A DNA stretch of 8,628 nt from Comamonadaceae bacterium. GTDB taxonomy: Bacteria; Pseudomonadota; Gammaproteobacteria; Burkholderiales; Burkholderiaceae_C. Shown piece by piece: positions 1 to 6,323 of the stretch (position 1 is its first letter; every line of letters begins with the position of its first letter). A program made the position numbers and the translations under genes. The stretch spans positions 1 to 8,628 of the forward strand of contig CANHLD010000071.1 of the NCBI GenBank assembly GCA_947461325.1, read 5' to 3'. The notes below the pieces were generated by a model. The model made no database searches and had not been told where the DNA came from. It saw nothing but the letters and a program-made list of their open reading frames with translations.

Positions 1-1079
1 TCATCGTGGTCTACATGCACATGTTCCGCGGCCTGATTTACGGCTCTTACCGCAAGCCGCGTGAATTGGTCTGGCTGTTCGGTTGCGCGATTTTCCTGGC
101 CTTGATGGGCGAGGCTTTCATGGGATATTTGCTGCCTTGGGGCCAAATGTCCTATTGGGGCGCACAGGTCATTGTGAATTTGTTCTCAGCCATTCCGTTC
201 ATCGGCCCAGATTTGGCTTTGCTGATCCGCGGTGACTATGTGGTCGGAGACGCCACCTTAAACCGCTTTTTTGCCTTTCACGTGATTGCTGTACCTTTGG
301 TTTTGCTTGGCTTGGTCGTTGCGCACATCATTGCTTTGCATGAAGTTGGCTCCAACAACCCGGACGGCATTGAAATTAAAGCTACCAAAGATGCCAACGG
401 TAAACCACTGGACGGCATTCCTTTCCACCCTTACTACACCGTGCACGACATCATGGGTGTGATGGGCTTTTTGCTGGTGTTCTCAGCCATCATCTTCTTC
501 GCCCCTGAGTTCGGCGGCTACTTCTTGGAATACAACAACTTCATTCCAGCCGATCCGCTGAAAACACCTTTGCATATCGCACCTGTTTGGTATTTCACCC
601 CTTATTACTCCATGCTGCGTGCCATCACCAGTGAGATGATGTATGCGCTCATCGTCTGCGTGATCGCCGCTGCGTATTTGGGCGCAACACGTGCGGCCAT
701 CAGCAGCACGTTGAAGTCAGCTGTCATTGGAGGCGCTGTCGTTCTGGTCGGTTTGATGCTGGCGATCGACGCCAAATTCTGGGGCGTGGTCGTCATGGGC
801 GGAGCAGTCATTATTTTGTTCTTCCTGCCTTGGTTGGACAATTGCGCCGTGAAATCTATCCGTTACCGTCCTGACTGGCACAAATACCTTTACGTTGTTT
901 TTGTGATCGACTTTTTCATCTTGGGTTATTTAGGCATGCAACCTCCTTCAGCCATCGGTGAACGTGTGTCTCAGGTTGGTTCATTGTTTTATTTCGGCTT
1001 TTTCCTGCTGATGCCTTGGTGGAGTCGTCTTGGTGAGACCAAGCCTGTACCGGATCGCGTCAACTTTGCCGCACACTGA
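1..1079 (+). CDS. petB: Cytochrome b of the bc1 complex (5' end missing)
   Basis: This is the haem-b membrane subunit of ubiquinol:cytochrome c oxidoreductase (complex III). It oxidises ubiquinol at the Qo site and reduces quinone at Qi in the inner membrane. The reading phase enters at base 3 and about 358 codons remain; roughly 100 N-terminal residues lie outside the window. The first visible segment, YMHMFRG (bases 12-32), matches the end of helix B and carries a haem-ligand His (18-20). Helix D holds two further ligand His residues (279-281 and 324-326) in RFFAFH...AHIIALHEVGSNNPDG. The Qo motif reads PVWY (582-593) instead of the common PEWY. Several hydrophobic helices follow, and the protein ends VNFAAH before TGA. 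petC starts 21 bases downstream, so the two are surely co-transcribed. The identification is secure; the true start cannot be seen. Confidence 0.97.
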   Translation, partial: IVVYMHMFRGLIYGSYRKPRELVWLFGCAIFLALMGEAFMGYLLPWGQMSYWGAQVIVNLFSAIPFIGPDLALLIRGDYVVGDATLNRFFAFHVIAVPLVLLGLVVAHIIALHEVGSNNPDGIEIKATKDANGKPLDGIPFHPYYTVHDIMGVMGFLLVFSAIIFFAPEFGGYFLEYNNFIPADPLKTPLHIAPVWYFTPYYSMLRAITSEMMYALIVCVIAAAYLGATRAAISSTLKSAVIGGAVVLVGLMLAIDAKFWGVVVMGGAVIILFFLPWLDNCAVKSIRYRPDWHKYLYVVFVIDFFILGYLGMQPPSAIGERVSQVGSLFYFGFFLLMPWWSRLGETKPVPDRVNFAAH

Positions 1080-1100
1080 AACAGCCCGGAGCACACAACC

Positions 1101-1856
1101 ATGAAAAAAATCATTCTCAGCGTGTTGATCAGCCTGGCTGCCAGTTTGACCGCTTTTGCAAACACCGACACCATCGCCTGGGACAAGGCACCTAACAAGC
1201 TCAATGATTTGGGGTCGCTGCAAAACGGCGCCAAGTTGTTTGTCAATTACTGTCTCAATTGCCACGCCGCTGCGTACATGCGCTTTAACCGTTTGACGGA
1301 TATCGGATTGACCGAGCAACAGATCAAAGATAACTTGTTGTTCACCACCGATAAAGTCGGTGAGACCATGAAAATTGCCATGGACCCGAAACAAGGTAAA
1401 GACTGGTTCGGCGGCAACCCGCCCGATCTGACGGTGATTGCCCGTTCACGCTCAGGCCATGGTGGCACCGGTGCTGATTACCTCTTCACCTACTTGCGCA
1501 GCTATTACAAAGACCCAACCAAGGCCACTGGCTGGAACAACCTGGTGTTCCCCAATGTGGGTATGCCTCATGTGTTGTGGGAATTGCAAGGCGAGCGCCA
1601 GCCGATTTATGAAACTATTGAGTCGCACGGCCATGAAACCCATGTTTTCAAAGGCTGGAAACAAATCTCACCGGGTAAGCTCAGCCTGACAGAGTACGAT
1701 GAGGCTGTTGGCGATTTGGTTAACTACATGCAATGGATGTCAGAGCCAGCACAAAGCACACGCGTGAAAATCGGTGTCTGGGTCATGATCTTTCTGTTGA
1801 TTTTCATGTTCATTGCCTGGCGTTTGAATGCCGCATTCTGGAAAGATATTCGCTAA
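1101..1856 (+). CDS. petC: Cytochrome c1 of the bc1 complex
   Basis: This 251-residue protein is the c-type haem subunit of complex III. It passes electrons from the Rieske protein to soluble cytochrome c on the periplasmic side. Residues 1-20 form a Sec signal peptide with a lysine-rich start, a hydrophobic core and an AFA cleavage motif before NTDT. The haem-attachment motif CLNCH is at residues 51-55, with Met155 in NVGMPHVLWEL as the likely sixth ligand. A single C-terminal membrane anchor spans about residues 225-241, followed by a short basic tail, WKDIR. Conserved c1 segments include KDWFGGNPPDL and KATGWNNLVFP. The ATG has a GGAG ribosome site at 1088-1091, nine bases upstream, which supports this start. 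It is the last gene of the pet operon, as a strong terminator follows 13 bases after the stop. Nothing in it looks broken or unusual. Confidence 0.97.
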   Translation: MKKIILSVLISLAASLTAFANTDTIAWDKAPNKLNDLGSLQNGAKLFVNYCLNCHAAAYMRFNRLTDIGLTEQQIKDNLLFTTDKVGETMKIAMDPKQGKDWFGGNPPDLTVIARSRSGHGGTGADYLFTYLRSYYKDPTKATGWNNLVFPNVGMPHVLWELQGERQPIYETIESHGHETHVFKGWKQISPGKLSLTEYDEAVGDLVNYMQWMSEPAQSTRVKIGVWVMIFLLIFMFIAWRLNAAFWKDIR

Positions 1857-1869
1857 GCGAACCTGCTTC

Positions 1870-1890
1870 AACCCGCTTTGGCGGGTTTTT
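1870..1890 (+). terminator. Rho-independent terminator after petC
   Basis: A perfect 7-bp stem, AACCCGC (1870-1876) with GCGGGTT (1881-1887), closes a TTTG loop and runs into a T tract ending at 1890. It lies 13 bases after the petC stop codon and should end the pet operon transcript. Confidence 0.92.
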
Positions 1891-1892
1891 AC

Positions 1893-1914
1893 AATAGGCC
1901 TATCCGGGCCTGTT
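1893..1914 (+). repeat. Second hairpin in the petC-sspA gap
   Basis: AATAGGCC (1893-1900) can pair with GGCCTGTT (1907-1914) as an 8-bp stem with one T-G wobble and a 6-base loop. It starts three bases after the petC terminator and ends 16 bases before the sspA ribosome site. There is no T tract directly behind it, so it is not a second intrinsic terminator. It may be a 5' leader structure of sspA or chance. No convincing sspA promoter is visible in this short gap. Confidence 0.4.
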
Positions 1915-1930
1915 AAACCTTTTGTATTTC

Positions 1931-1935
1931 AGGAG
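1931..1935 (+). promoter_or_regulatory. Ribosome binding site of sspA
   Basis: AGGAG lies eight bases before the ATG at 1944, an ideal spacing. A second ATG follows directly at 1947 with 11-base spacing. The spacing favours 1944, but either could be used, changing the protein by one methionine. Confidence 0.75.
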
Positions 1936-1943
1936 CCACGCTC

Positions 1944-2555
1944 ATGATGGTCTTGTACTCTGGGACAGTTTGTCCTTTTTCCCACCGTTGCCGTTTCGTG
2001 TTGTTTGAAAAGGGAATGGATTTTGAAATCCGTGATGTGGATCTCTACAACAAGCCAGAAGACATCAATGTGATGAATCCTTACGGCCAAGTGCCTATCT
2101 TGGTTGAGCGCGATCTCATTTTGTATGAATCCAACATCATCAATGAGTACATTGACGAGCGTTTCCCGCATCCCCAACTCATGCCCGGAGACCCTGTGGA
2201 CCGTGCACGGGTTCGTTTGTTTTTACTGAACTTTGAAAAAGAACTGTTCACCCATGTGACTTCACTGGAGTCGCGGGTGCAAAAGAGCAACGAGAAAGTG
2301 TTGGAGAAAGCCCGCGCTCATATTCGCGACCGTTTGACTCAACTCGCCCCCGTGTTTTTGAAAAACAAATTCATGCTGGGCGACAATTTCTCCATGCTTG
2401 ATGTGGCTATCGCGCCATTGCTGTGGCGCTTGGATCACTATGGCATCGAGTTGTCAAAGAATGCTGCTCCTTTGCTGAAATACGCGGAACGTATTTTCTC
2501 CAGACCTGCCTATATCGAGGCGTTGACGCCTTCTGAAAAGGTGATGCGCAAATAA
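1944..2555 (+). CDS. sspA: Stringent starvation protein A (GST-fold)
   Basis: This 203-residue protein has the glutathione-S-transferase fold of the SspA family. SspA binds RNA polymerase and adjusts transcription during starvation and acid stress. The N-terminal thioredoxin-like half spans about residues 1-75, with the cis-proline region VPIL (50-53) and YES (61-63). The surface motif PHP is at 75-77 in DERFPHPQLMP, the same context as the PHP patch of E. coli SspA needed for its activity. The helical C-terminal half contains NKFMLGD and LDVAIAPLLWRLDHYGIEL. Residues 9-13 are VCPFS, giving a cysteine where a GST catalytic residue sits; E. coli SspA lacks it. The N-terminus is about nine residues shorter than in E. 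coli. A good ribosome site supports the start. sspB follows after five bases. Family assignment is secure; glutathione binding is not shown. Confidence 0.95.
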   Translation: MMVLYSGTVCPFSHRCRFVLFEKGMDFEIRDVDLYNKPEDINVMNPYGQVPILVERDLILYESNIINEYIDERFPHPQLMPGDPVDRARVRLFLLNFEKELFTHVTSLESRVQKSNEKVLEKARAHIRDRLTQLAPVFLKNKFMLGDNFSMLDVAIAPLLWRLDHYGIELSKNAAPLLKYAERIFSRPAYIEALTPSEKVMRK

Positions 2556-2560
2556 CTCGC

Positions 2561-2986
2561 ATGATCAATATCTCCCAGTCCACATCAACCCGCCCTTATC
2601 TTGTCAGGGCTTTGCATCAATGGTGTACCGATAACGGCTACACACCTTATGTGGCTGTCATGGTTGATCAAACGGTTCAAGTCCCGCGTGACTATGTCAA
2701 CAACGGAGAGATTGTCCTCAACGTCAGTTTCGATGCCACCAGCGGTTTGCAGCTGAGCAACGAGTTCATTGAGTTCAAAGCGCGGTTCGGCGGCGTTGCC
2801 AGAGAAATTGTGGTTCCCATGGGCAGAGTACTGGCCATTTACGCCCGCGAAAACGGGCAGGGCATGGCTTTTCCCGCCCCATCTGCCGCAGACTTGGACA
2901 ATGCCAAACAGGTCATCGCGAAGGATGAAACTTCCGCGCCTGCTGCGCCGAGTTCCACACGCCCGCAACTCAAACGCATTAAATAA
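2561..2986 (+). CDS. sspB: ClpXP protease specificity-enhancing factor SspB
   Basis: This 141-residue adaptor binds ssrA-tagged proteins released from stalled ribosomes and delivers them to the ClpXP protease. The substrate-binding domain covers about residues 8-105. It has the family signatures STRPYLVRALHQWC, VQVP (39-42), GEIVLNV, ARFGG (74-78) and VLAIYARENG (90-99), all alignable with E. coli SspB. A flexible stretch rich in Ala, Pro and Ser (about 106-133) leads to the last eight residues, RPQLKRIK. These match the ClpX-binding tail (RPALRVVK in E. coli). The protein is shorter than E. coli SspB (165) because the linker is shorter and much less acidic. The start is five bases after the sspA stop and has no good ribosome site at normal spacing. 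The nearest purine-rich stretch, AAAAGG (2536-2541), is 19 bases away. Translation is therefore probably coupled to sspA. Confidence 0.95.
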   Translation: MINISQSTSTRPYLVRALHQWCTDNGYTPYVAVMVDQTVQVPRDYVNNGEIVLNVSFDATSGLQLSNEFIEFKARFGGVAREIVVPMGRVLAIYARENGQGMAFPAPSAADLDNAKQVIAKDETSAPAAPSSTRPQLKRIK

Positions 2987-3018
2987 TCTGTTGTGCAGTT
3001 TGAGTTGCTGGCCTTGGG

Positions 3019-3024
3019 TAGAAT
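3019..3024 (+). promoter_or_regulatory. Probable -10 element of the tRNA-Thr gene
   Basis: TAGAAT differs from TATAAT at one position and lies ten bases before the mature tRNA 5' end, so transcription would start about 3031. A matching -35 at 17-bp spacing is not evident; TTGAGT (3000-3005) is only 13 bp away. A GG precedes the hexamer, as it does at the proposed secA -10. Confidence 0.5.
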
Positions 3025-3033
3025 ACGTGCATC

Positions 3034-3109
3034 GCCGATTTAGCTCAGTTGGTAGAGCAACCGCCTTGTAAGCGGTAGGTCATCAGTTCGAATCCGATAA
3101 TCGGCACCA
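3034..3109 (+). tRNA. thrT: tRNA-Thr, anticodon UGU
   Basis: This is a 76-base cloverleaf with encoded CCA (3107-3109). The acceptor stem GCCGATT (3034-3040) pairs fully with AATCGGC (3099-3105), and the discriminator is A3106. The D stem GCTC/GAGC is at 3043-3046 and 3055-3058, with GG in the loop. The anticodon stem ACCGC/GCGGT is at 3060-3064 and 3072-3076 and encloses the loop CTTGTAA, giving anticodon TGT (3067-3069), which reads threonine ACA. The T loop is TTCGAAT (3087-3093). The T stem ATCAG/CCGAT has one A-C mismatch (A3085 with C3095, tRNA positions 52 and 62); all other stem pairs are canonical. The symbol thrT is a guess at naming; the isoacceptor identity is firm. Confidence 0.96.
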
Positions 3110-3112
3110 TTT

Positions 3113-3149
3113 AAAAAGCCAGCACCTTCCAAAGAGGTCTGGCTTTTTT
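3113..3149. terminator. Bidirectional terminator between tRNA-Thr and dciA
   Basis: AAAAAGCCAG (3113-3122) pairs with CTGGCTTTTT (3139-3148). The stem extends inward through ACCT/AGGT (3124-3127 and 3135-3138) past one bulged C at 3123. T residues at 3144-3149 end plus-strand transcripts from the tRNA, while the A run at 3113-3117 supplies the U tract for the minus-strand gene whose stop is at 3159-3161. Confidence 0.88.
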
Positions 3150-3158
3150 CTTCTTCAA

Positions 3159-3473
3159 TCAGCGTGAAATCACCCTGATGCGTATGGTTTGCACGTTATG
3201 ACCCTTGCTTCGCAAATGGGCGCTGAGTGAGGGCAACATTTGGCGCAATTTAGCGGCGGCGGCATTGTGCGTAACCAACAGACACCAGCTATCGTCTTCT
3301 ATTGGCCCGGCCTTGATTTGCTGTGAAAAGCCGGGTGGCAAAACGGATTCCACTGCTCTCAGGTAAAGCGTGGACTTCTGATGCAATGCAAGCATGCCGG
3401 CCAGTGTGTCCGATTGCTCAATGGCATCCATCACACCGGTATGTTTTGTACTGCTTGGGGGAGGTCGGGTCAT
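3159..3473 (-). CDS. dciA: DUF721/DciA-like small protein
   Basis: This 104-residue basic protein fits the DUF721 family, whose characterised member DciA acts on the replicative helicase DnaB at replication initiation. The typical core is a helical N-terminal part (about 15-48) followed by a strand-helix-strand region. That region reads CLLVTHNAAAAKLRQMLPSL (64-83), then SAHLRSKGHNVQTIRIRV. The N-terminal 14 residues are Pro/Ser/Thr-rich and probably disordered. The first ATG after an in-frame TAA (3480-3482 on this strand) is used, but no clear ribosome site precedes it. Translation from Met15 is possible. The gene is divergent from secA with 99 bases between them, a neighbourhood I recall for DUF721 genes in other proteobacteria. 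It is little more than the bare domain, with no long C-terminal tail. Family call is fairly sure; function as a helicase loader is inferred, and the sequence is divergent enough that the symbol is tentative. Confidence 0.75.
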   Translation of the reverse strand: MTRPPPSSTKHTGVMDAIEQSDTLAGMLALHQKSTLYLRAVESVLPPGFSQQIKAGPIEDDSWCLLVTHNAAAAKLRQMLPSLSAHLRSKGHNVQTIRIRVISR

Positions 3474-3498
3474 GCCGAATTATGGACTCACACACAGG

Positions 3499-3504
3499 TA
3501 AAAT
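3499..3504 (+). promoter_or_regulatory. Probable -10 element for secA
   Basis: TAAAAT lies in the dciA-secA divergent gap, 68 bases before the secA ATG, and would start transcription near 3511. It is preceded by GG, like the tRNA-Thr -10. No good -35 hexamer is visible at 16-18 bp. If this is the real promoter, the leader RNA is about 60 bases. Confidence 0.42.
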
Positions 3505-3528
3505 GGCGAACTTCTACAAAGGAACCAG

Positions 3529-3562
3529 CGTCCATTGCCCGCCATCCGGCCAAGCATGGACG
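3529..3562 (+). repeat. Inverted repeat in the secA leader
   Basis: CGTCCAT (3529-3535) is the exact reverse complement of ATGGACG (3556-3562), with 20 bases between. In RNA this would form a 7-bp stem ending ten bases before the secA start. The right arm contains the only purine-rich GGA near that start. No T tract follows, so it is not a terminator. Confidence 0.45.
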
Positions 3563-3572
3563 AATAGCTAGC

Positions 3573-6320
3573 ATGGCCTTCAATCCACTGACCTATATTT
3601 TCGGCAGCCGCAATGACAGGCTGCTCAAGACCTACCGCAAAACCCTAGAGCGCATCAATGCCTTGGAAATCCCTTTGGAGTCCTTGAGCGATGAGGCTTT
3701 GAAAGCCAAAACTGATGAATTCAAACAACGCCACCTGCAAGGCGAAAGTCTGGATGATTTGTTGCCCGAAGCTTTTGCGGTGGTGCGTGAAGGCTCTAAG
3801 CGCAGCATGAAAATGCGTCACTTTGACGTGCAAATGCTCGGCGGCATTGCATTGCACCAAGGCAAGATTGCCGAAATGCGCACGGGCGAGGGCAAAACAC
3901 TCACAGCAACGCTGGCGGTTTACCTCAATGCATTGAGCGGTCGTGGAGTGCACGTGGTCACAGTCAATGACTACCTGGCAAGCCGGGATGCGCAATGGAT
4001 GGGCAGGCTCTACAACTTTTTGGGCTTGAGTGTGGGCATCAACCTCGCGCAACTGACCCGGGAAGAAAAACAAACTGCTTACCAAAGCGACATCACTTAT
4101 GGCACCAACAACGAATATGGCTTTGACTATCTTCGGGACAACATGGTGTATGAATCCGCTGACCGAGTACAGCGCAAATTGAATTACGCCATCGTTGACG
4201 AGGTGGACTCGATTTTGATTGACGAGGCGCGCACGCCTTTGATCATCAGTGGTCAAGCCGAGGACCACACGCAAACCTATCTGGCCATGAACAAGGTGGT
4301 GCCGCATCTCACACGCCAGGAAGGCGAGATGGATTTGCGTACCGGCGAGGGCGTCATCACACCCGGGGACTTCACTCTCGACGAGAAATCACATCAGGTC
4401 TATTTGACCGAGCTCGGTCATGAGAAGGCTGAAAAAATTCTGTCAGACATGGGTTTGTTGCCCGCAGGCGCGTCTTTGTATGACCCGTCACACATAGGCT
4501 TGGTTCACCATTTGTATGCCGCATTGCGTGCACAGCATCTGTACCACCTTGACCAGCATTACGTGAATCAAAACGGTGAAATTGTGATTGTGGACGAGTT
4601 CACCGGTCGACTGATGTCGGGTCGGCGCTGGAGTGACGGTTTGCACCAAGCGGTTGAAGCCAAAGAAGGTGTGCCAATCCAGGCAGAAAACCAGACCATG
4701 GCGTCCATCACATTCCAAAATTATTTCCGCTTGTATGAAAAATTGAGCGGCATGACCGGCACCGCGGACACCGAGGCTTATGAGTTTCAGGAAATTTACG
4801 GTTTAGAAACTGTCATCATTCCGCCCAACAAACAAAGCTTGCGTGATGATCAGTTGGATCGGGTTTACAAAACCACAGAAGAAAAATACAAAGCGGCCAT
4901 AGACGACATCATTGAGTGTCATGGACGCGCTCAACCTGTGCTGGTGGGAACCACGTCGATTGAGTTGTCAGAATTACTCTCGGGCATGTTGGACAAGGCG
5001 GGCTTGAAGCACCAGGTGCTCAACGCCAAACAACACGCCAGCGAAGCGGACATCGTCGCGCAAGCTGGCGCACCCAAATCCATCACCATCGCCACCAACA
5101 TGGCCGGTCGCGGAACGGACATTGTGTTGGGTGGTAACGTAGAAAAAGACGTTGATAAATTGATGGCCGATGAGAGTTTGAGCGACAGTGACAAAGCAGC
5201 CAAAGCATTGCAGTTGCGTGAGGCTTGGGCCAAAGACCATGAGTTTGTGAAATCTGTCGGCGGTTTGCGCATCATCGCCACCGAGCGCCACGAATCACGC
5301 CGCATTGACAACCAATTGCGTGGTCGCTCAGGCCGCCAGGGTGACCCGGGTTCTTCGCGTTTTTACCTCAGTCTTGACGATTCTTTGATGCGCATTTTCG
5401 CGGGTGAACGGGTCAAAGCCATCATGGACCGTTTGAAAATGCCTGAGGGTGAAGCCATAGAAGCAGGCATGGTCTCGCGAAGCATTGAAAGTGCGCAGCG
5501 CAAAGTCGAAGCGCGAAACTTCGACATCCGCAAACAATTGCTTGAATACGACGATGTGTCCAACGACCAGCGCAAAGTCATTTACCAGCAACGCAACGAT
5601 ATCTTGGACGCCAGTGTGTTGACCGCGCAAATTGCCAGTTTGCGTGAAGGTTGTTTTCAAGACTTGGTGCGCCAGTTTGTCCCCGAGGAATCCGTAGAAG
5701 AACAATGGGATATTGCCAGTTTGCAAAATGTGTTGCACAACGAATGGCATATCGATTTGCCATTGACCCAACACATAGAAAAAGCGCAAGCTATCACCGA
5801 CGAAGATATTTTGCAGATGGTGGTTCAAGCAGCGCATGATGCATTCGAGAGCAAAATCAATTCAGTGGGCGTCGAGCAATTCACGCCTTTCATGCGTGCC
5901 GTGCTGCTGCAAAACATAGACAGCCATTGGCGTGAACATTTGTCCTCTCTGGACTATTTGCGCCAAGGCATACATTTGCGCGGCTATGCGCAAAAGCAAC
6001 CCAAGCAGGAATACAAGCGCGAAGCATTCGAGTTGTTCGGTCAATTGCTGGACATGGTGAAGAATGAAGTGACCCGCATTTTGATGACGGTGCAAATTGA
6101 CACCGTCAGCCAAGTGGAAGACGCTGCACAAGCCATTGAGCAACGCGCTGACACTGTCACTAATCTCACCTATTCAGCCCCAGATGAAACAGGTCAAGCC
6201 CAACTGTTTGGCGCTACCGGCGCGTCTGCAGGTGAGCAAGTTGCAGCCGTTGGCCGCAACGAACCTTGTCCCTGCGGAAGTGGTAAAAAATACAAACAAT
6301 GCCACGGCAAATTGGTCTGA
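3573..6320 (+). CDS. secA: Preprotein translocase ATPase SecA
   Basis: This 915-residue motor drives unfolded preproteins through the SecYEG channel in the inner membrane using ATP. The start MAFNPLTYIFGSRNDR is the usual SecA N-terminus; the open frame continues upstream to 3381 but that part only shadows dciA. Nucleotide-binding domain 1 has Walker A MRTGEGKT (102-109) and Walker B DEVD (209-212). A preprotein-crosslinking region of roughly 230-370 follows. Nucleotide-binding domain 2 has ATNMAGRGTD (507-516) and GRSGRQGDPGSSR (584-596). The helical scaffold and wing regions occupy the C-terminal third. The tail CPCGSGKKYKQCH (899-911) is the zinc-binding motif (C899, C901, C910, H911) that contacts SecB and membrane lipids. 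Length is normal for Proteobacteria. The ATG lacks a clear ribosome site, which is odd for a first gene. argJ starts three bases after the stop. No SecM-like regulator precedes it. Confidence 0.98.
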   Translation: MAFNPLTYIFGSRNDRLLKTYRKTLERINALEIPLESLSDEALKAKTDEFKQRHLQGESLDDLLPEAFAVVREGSKRSMKMRHFDVQMLGGIALHQGKIAEMRTGEGKTLTATLAVYLNALSGRGVHVVTVNDYLASRDAQWMGRLYNFLGLSVGINLAQLTREEKQTAYQSDITYGTNNEYGFDYLRDNMVYESADRVQRKLNYAIVDEVDSILIDEARTPLIISGQAEDHTQTYLAMNKVVPHLTRQEGEMDLRTGEGVITPGDFTLDEKSHQVYLTELGHEKAEKILSDMGLLPAGASLYDPSHIGLVHHLYAALRAQHLYHLDQHYVNQNGEIVIVDEFTGRLMSGRRWSDGLHQAVEAKEGVPIQAENQTMASITFQNYFRLYEKLSGMTGTADTEAYEFQEIYGLETVIIPPNKQSLRDDQLDRVYKTTEEKYKAAIDDIIECHGRAQPVLVGTTSIELSELLSGMLDKAGLKHQVLNAKQHASEADIVAQAGAPKSITIATNMAGRGTDIVLGGNVEKDVDKLMADESLSDSDKAAKALQLREAWAKDHEFVKSVGGLRIIATERHESRRIDNQLRGRSGRQGDPGSSRFYLSLDDSLMRIFAGERVKAIMDRLKMPEGEAIEAGMVSRSIESAQRKVEARNFDIRKQLLEYDDVSNDQRKVIYQQRNDILDASVLTAQIASLREGCFQDLVRQFVPEESVEEQWDIASLQNVLHNEWHIDLPLTQHIEKAQAITDEDILQMVVQAAHDAFESKINSVGVEQFTPFMRAVLLQNIDSHWREHLSSLDYLRQGIHLRGYAQKQPKQEYKREAFELFGQLLDMVKNEVTRILMTVQIDTVSQVEDAAQAIEQRADTVTNLTYSAPDETGQAQLFGATGASAGEQVAAVGRNEPCPCGSGKKYKQCHGKLV

Positions 6321-6323
6321 ACC

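Noticed and set aside
1894..1903. Perfect palindrome ATAGGCCTAT as an operator
   Set aside because: It is short and overlaps the longer hairpin at 1893-1914, with no second copy or known regulator motif.
2769..3071. 100-codon plus-strand frame running from sspB into the tRNA gene
   Set aside because: It overlaps sspB out of frame and ends inside a functional tRNA, so it is a shadow frame.
3034..3158. tRNA 3' end as an integration site
   Set aside because: There is no integrase, repeated tRNA fragment or foreign-looking gene downstream; the terminator and dciA follow at once.
3479..3484. CATAAT on the minus strand as a dciA -10, giving a leaderless mRNA
   Set aside because: The position would place the transcript start almost on the dciA ATG, but there is no matching -35, and a single AT-rich hexamer is weak support.
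3323..3571. 82-codon plus-strand frame as a SecM-like secretion monitor
   Set aside because: It has no signal peptide, membrane segment or SecM-type arrest motif, and most of it is antisense to dciA. Only its last 29 codons are kept as part of the leader finding.
3381..3572. 64-codon upstream extension of the secA reading frame
   Set aside because: SecA proteins start at MAFNPLTYIFGS-like sequence, which begins at 3573. The extension lies mostly opposite dciA and has no SecA-like content.
3645..4307. Long minus-strand frame of 220 codons inside secA
   Set aside because: It lies wholly opposite a conserved gene, is rich in His/Val/Gln as expected from reverse reading, and resembles no family I know. 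The same applies to minus frames at 5328-5837 and 6194-6652.
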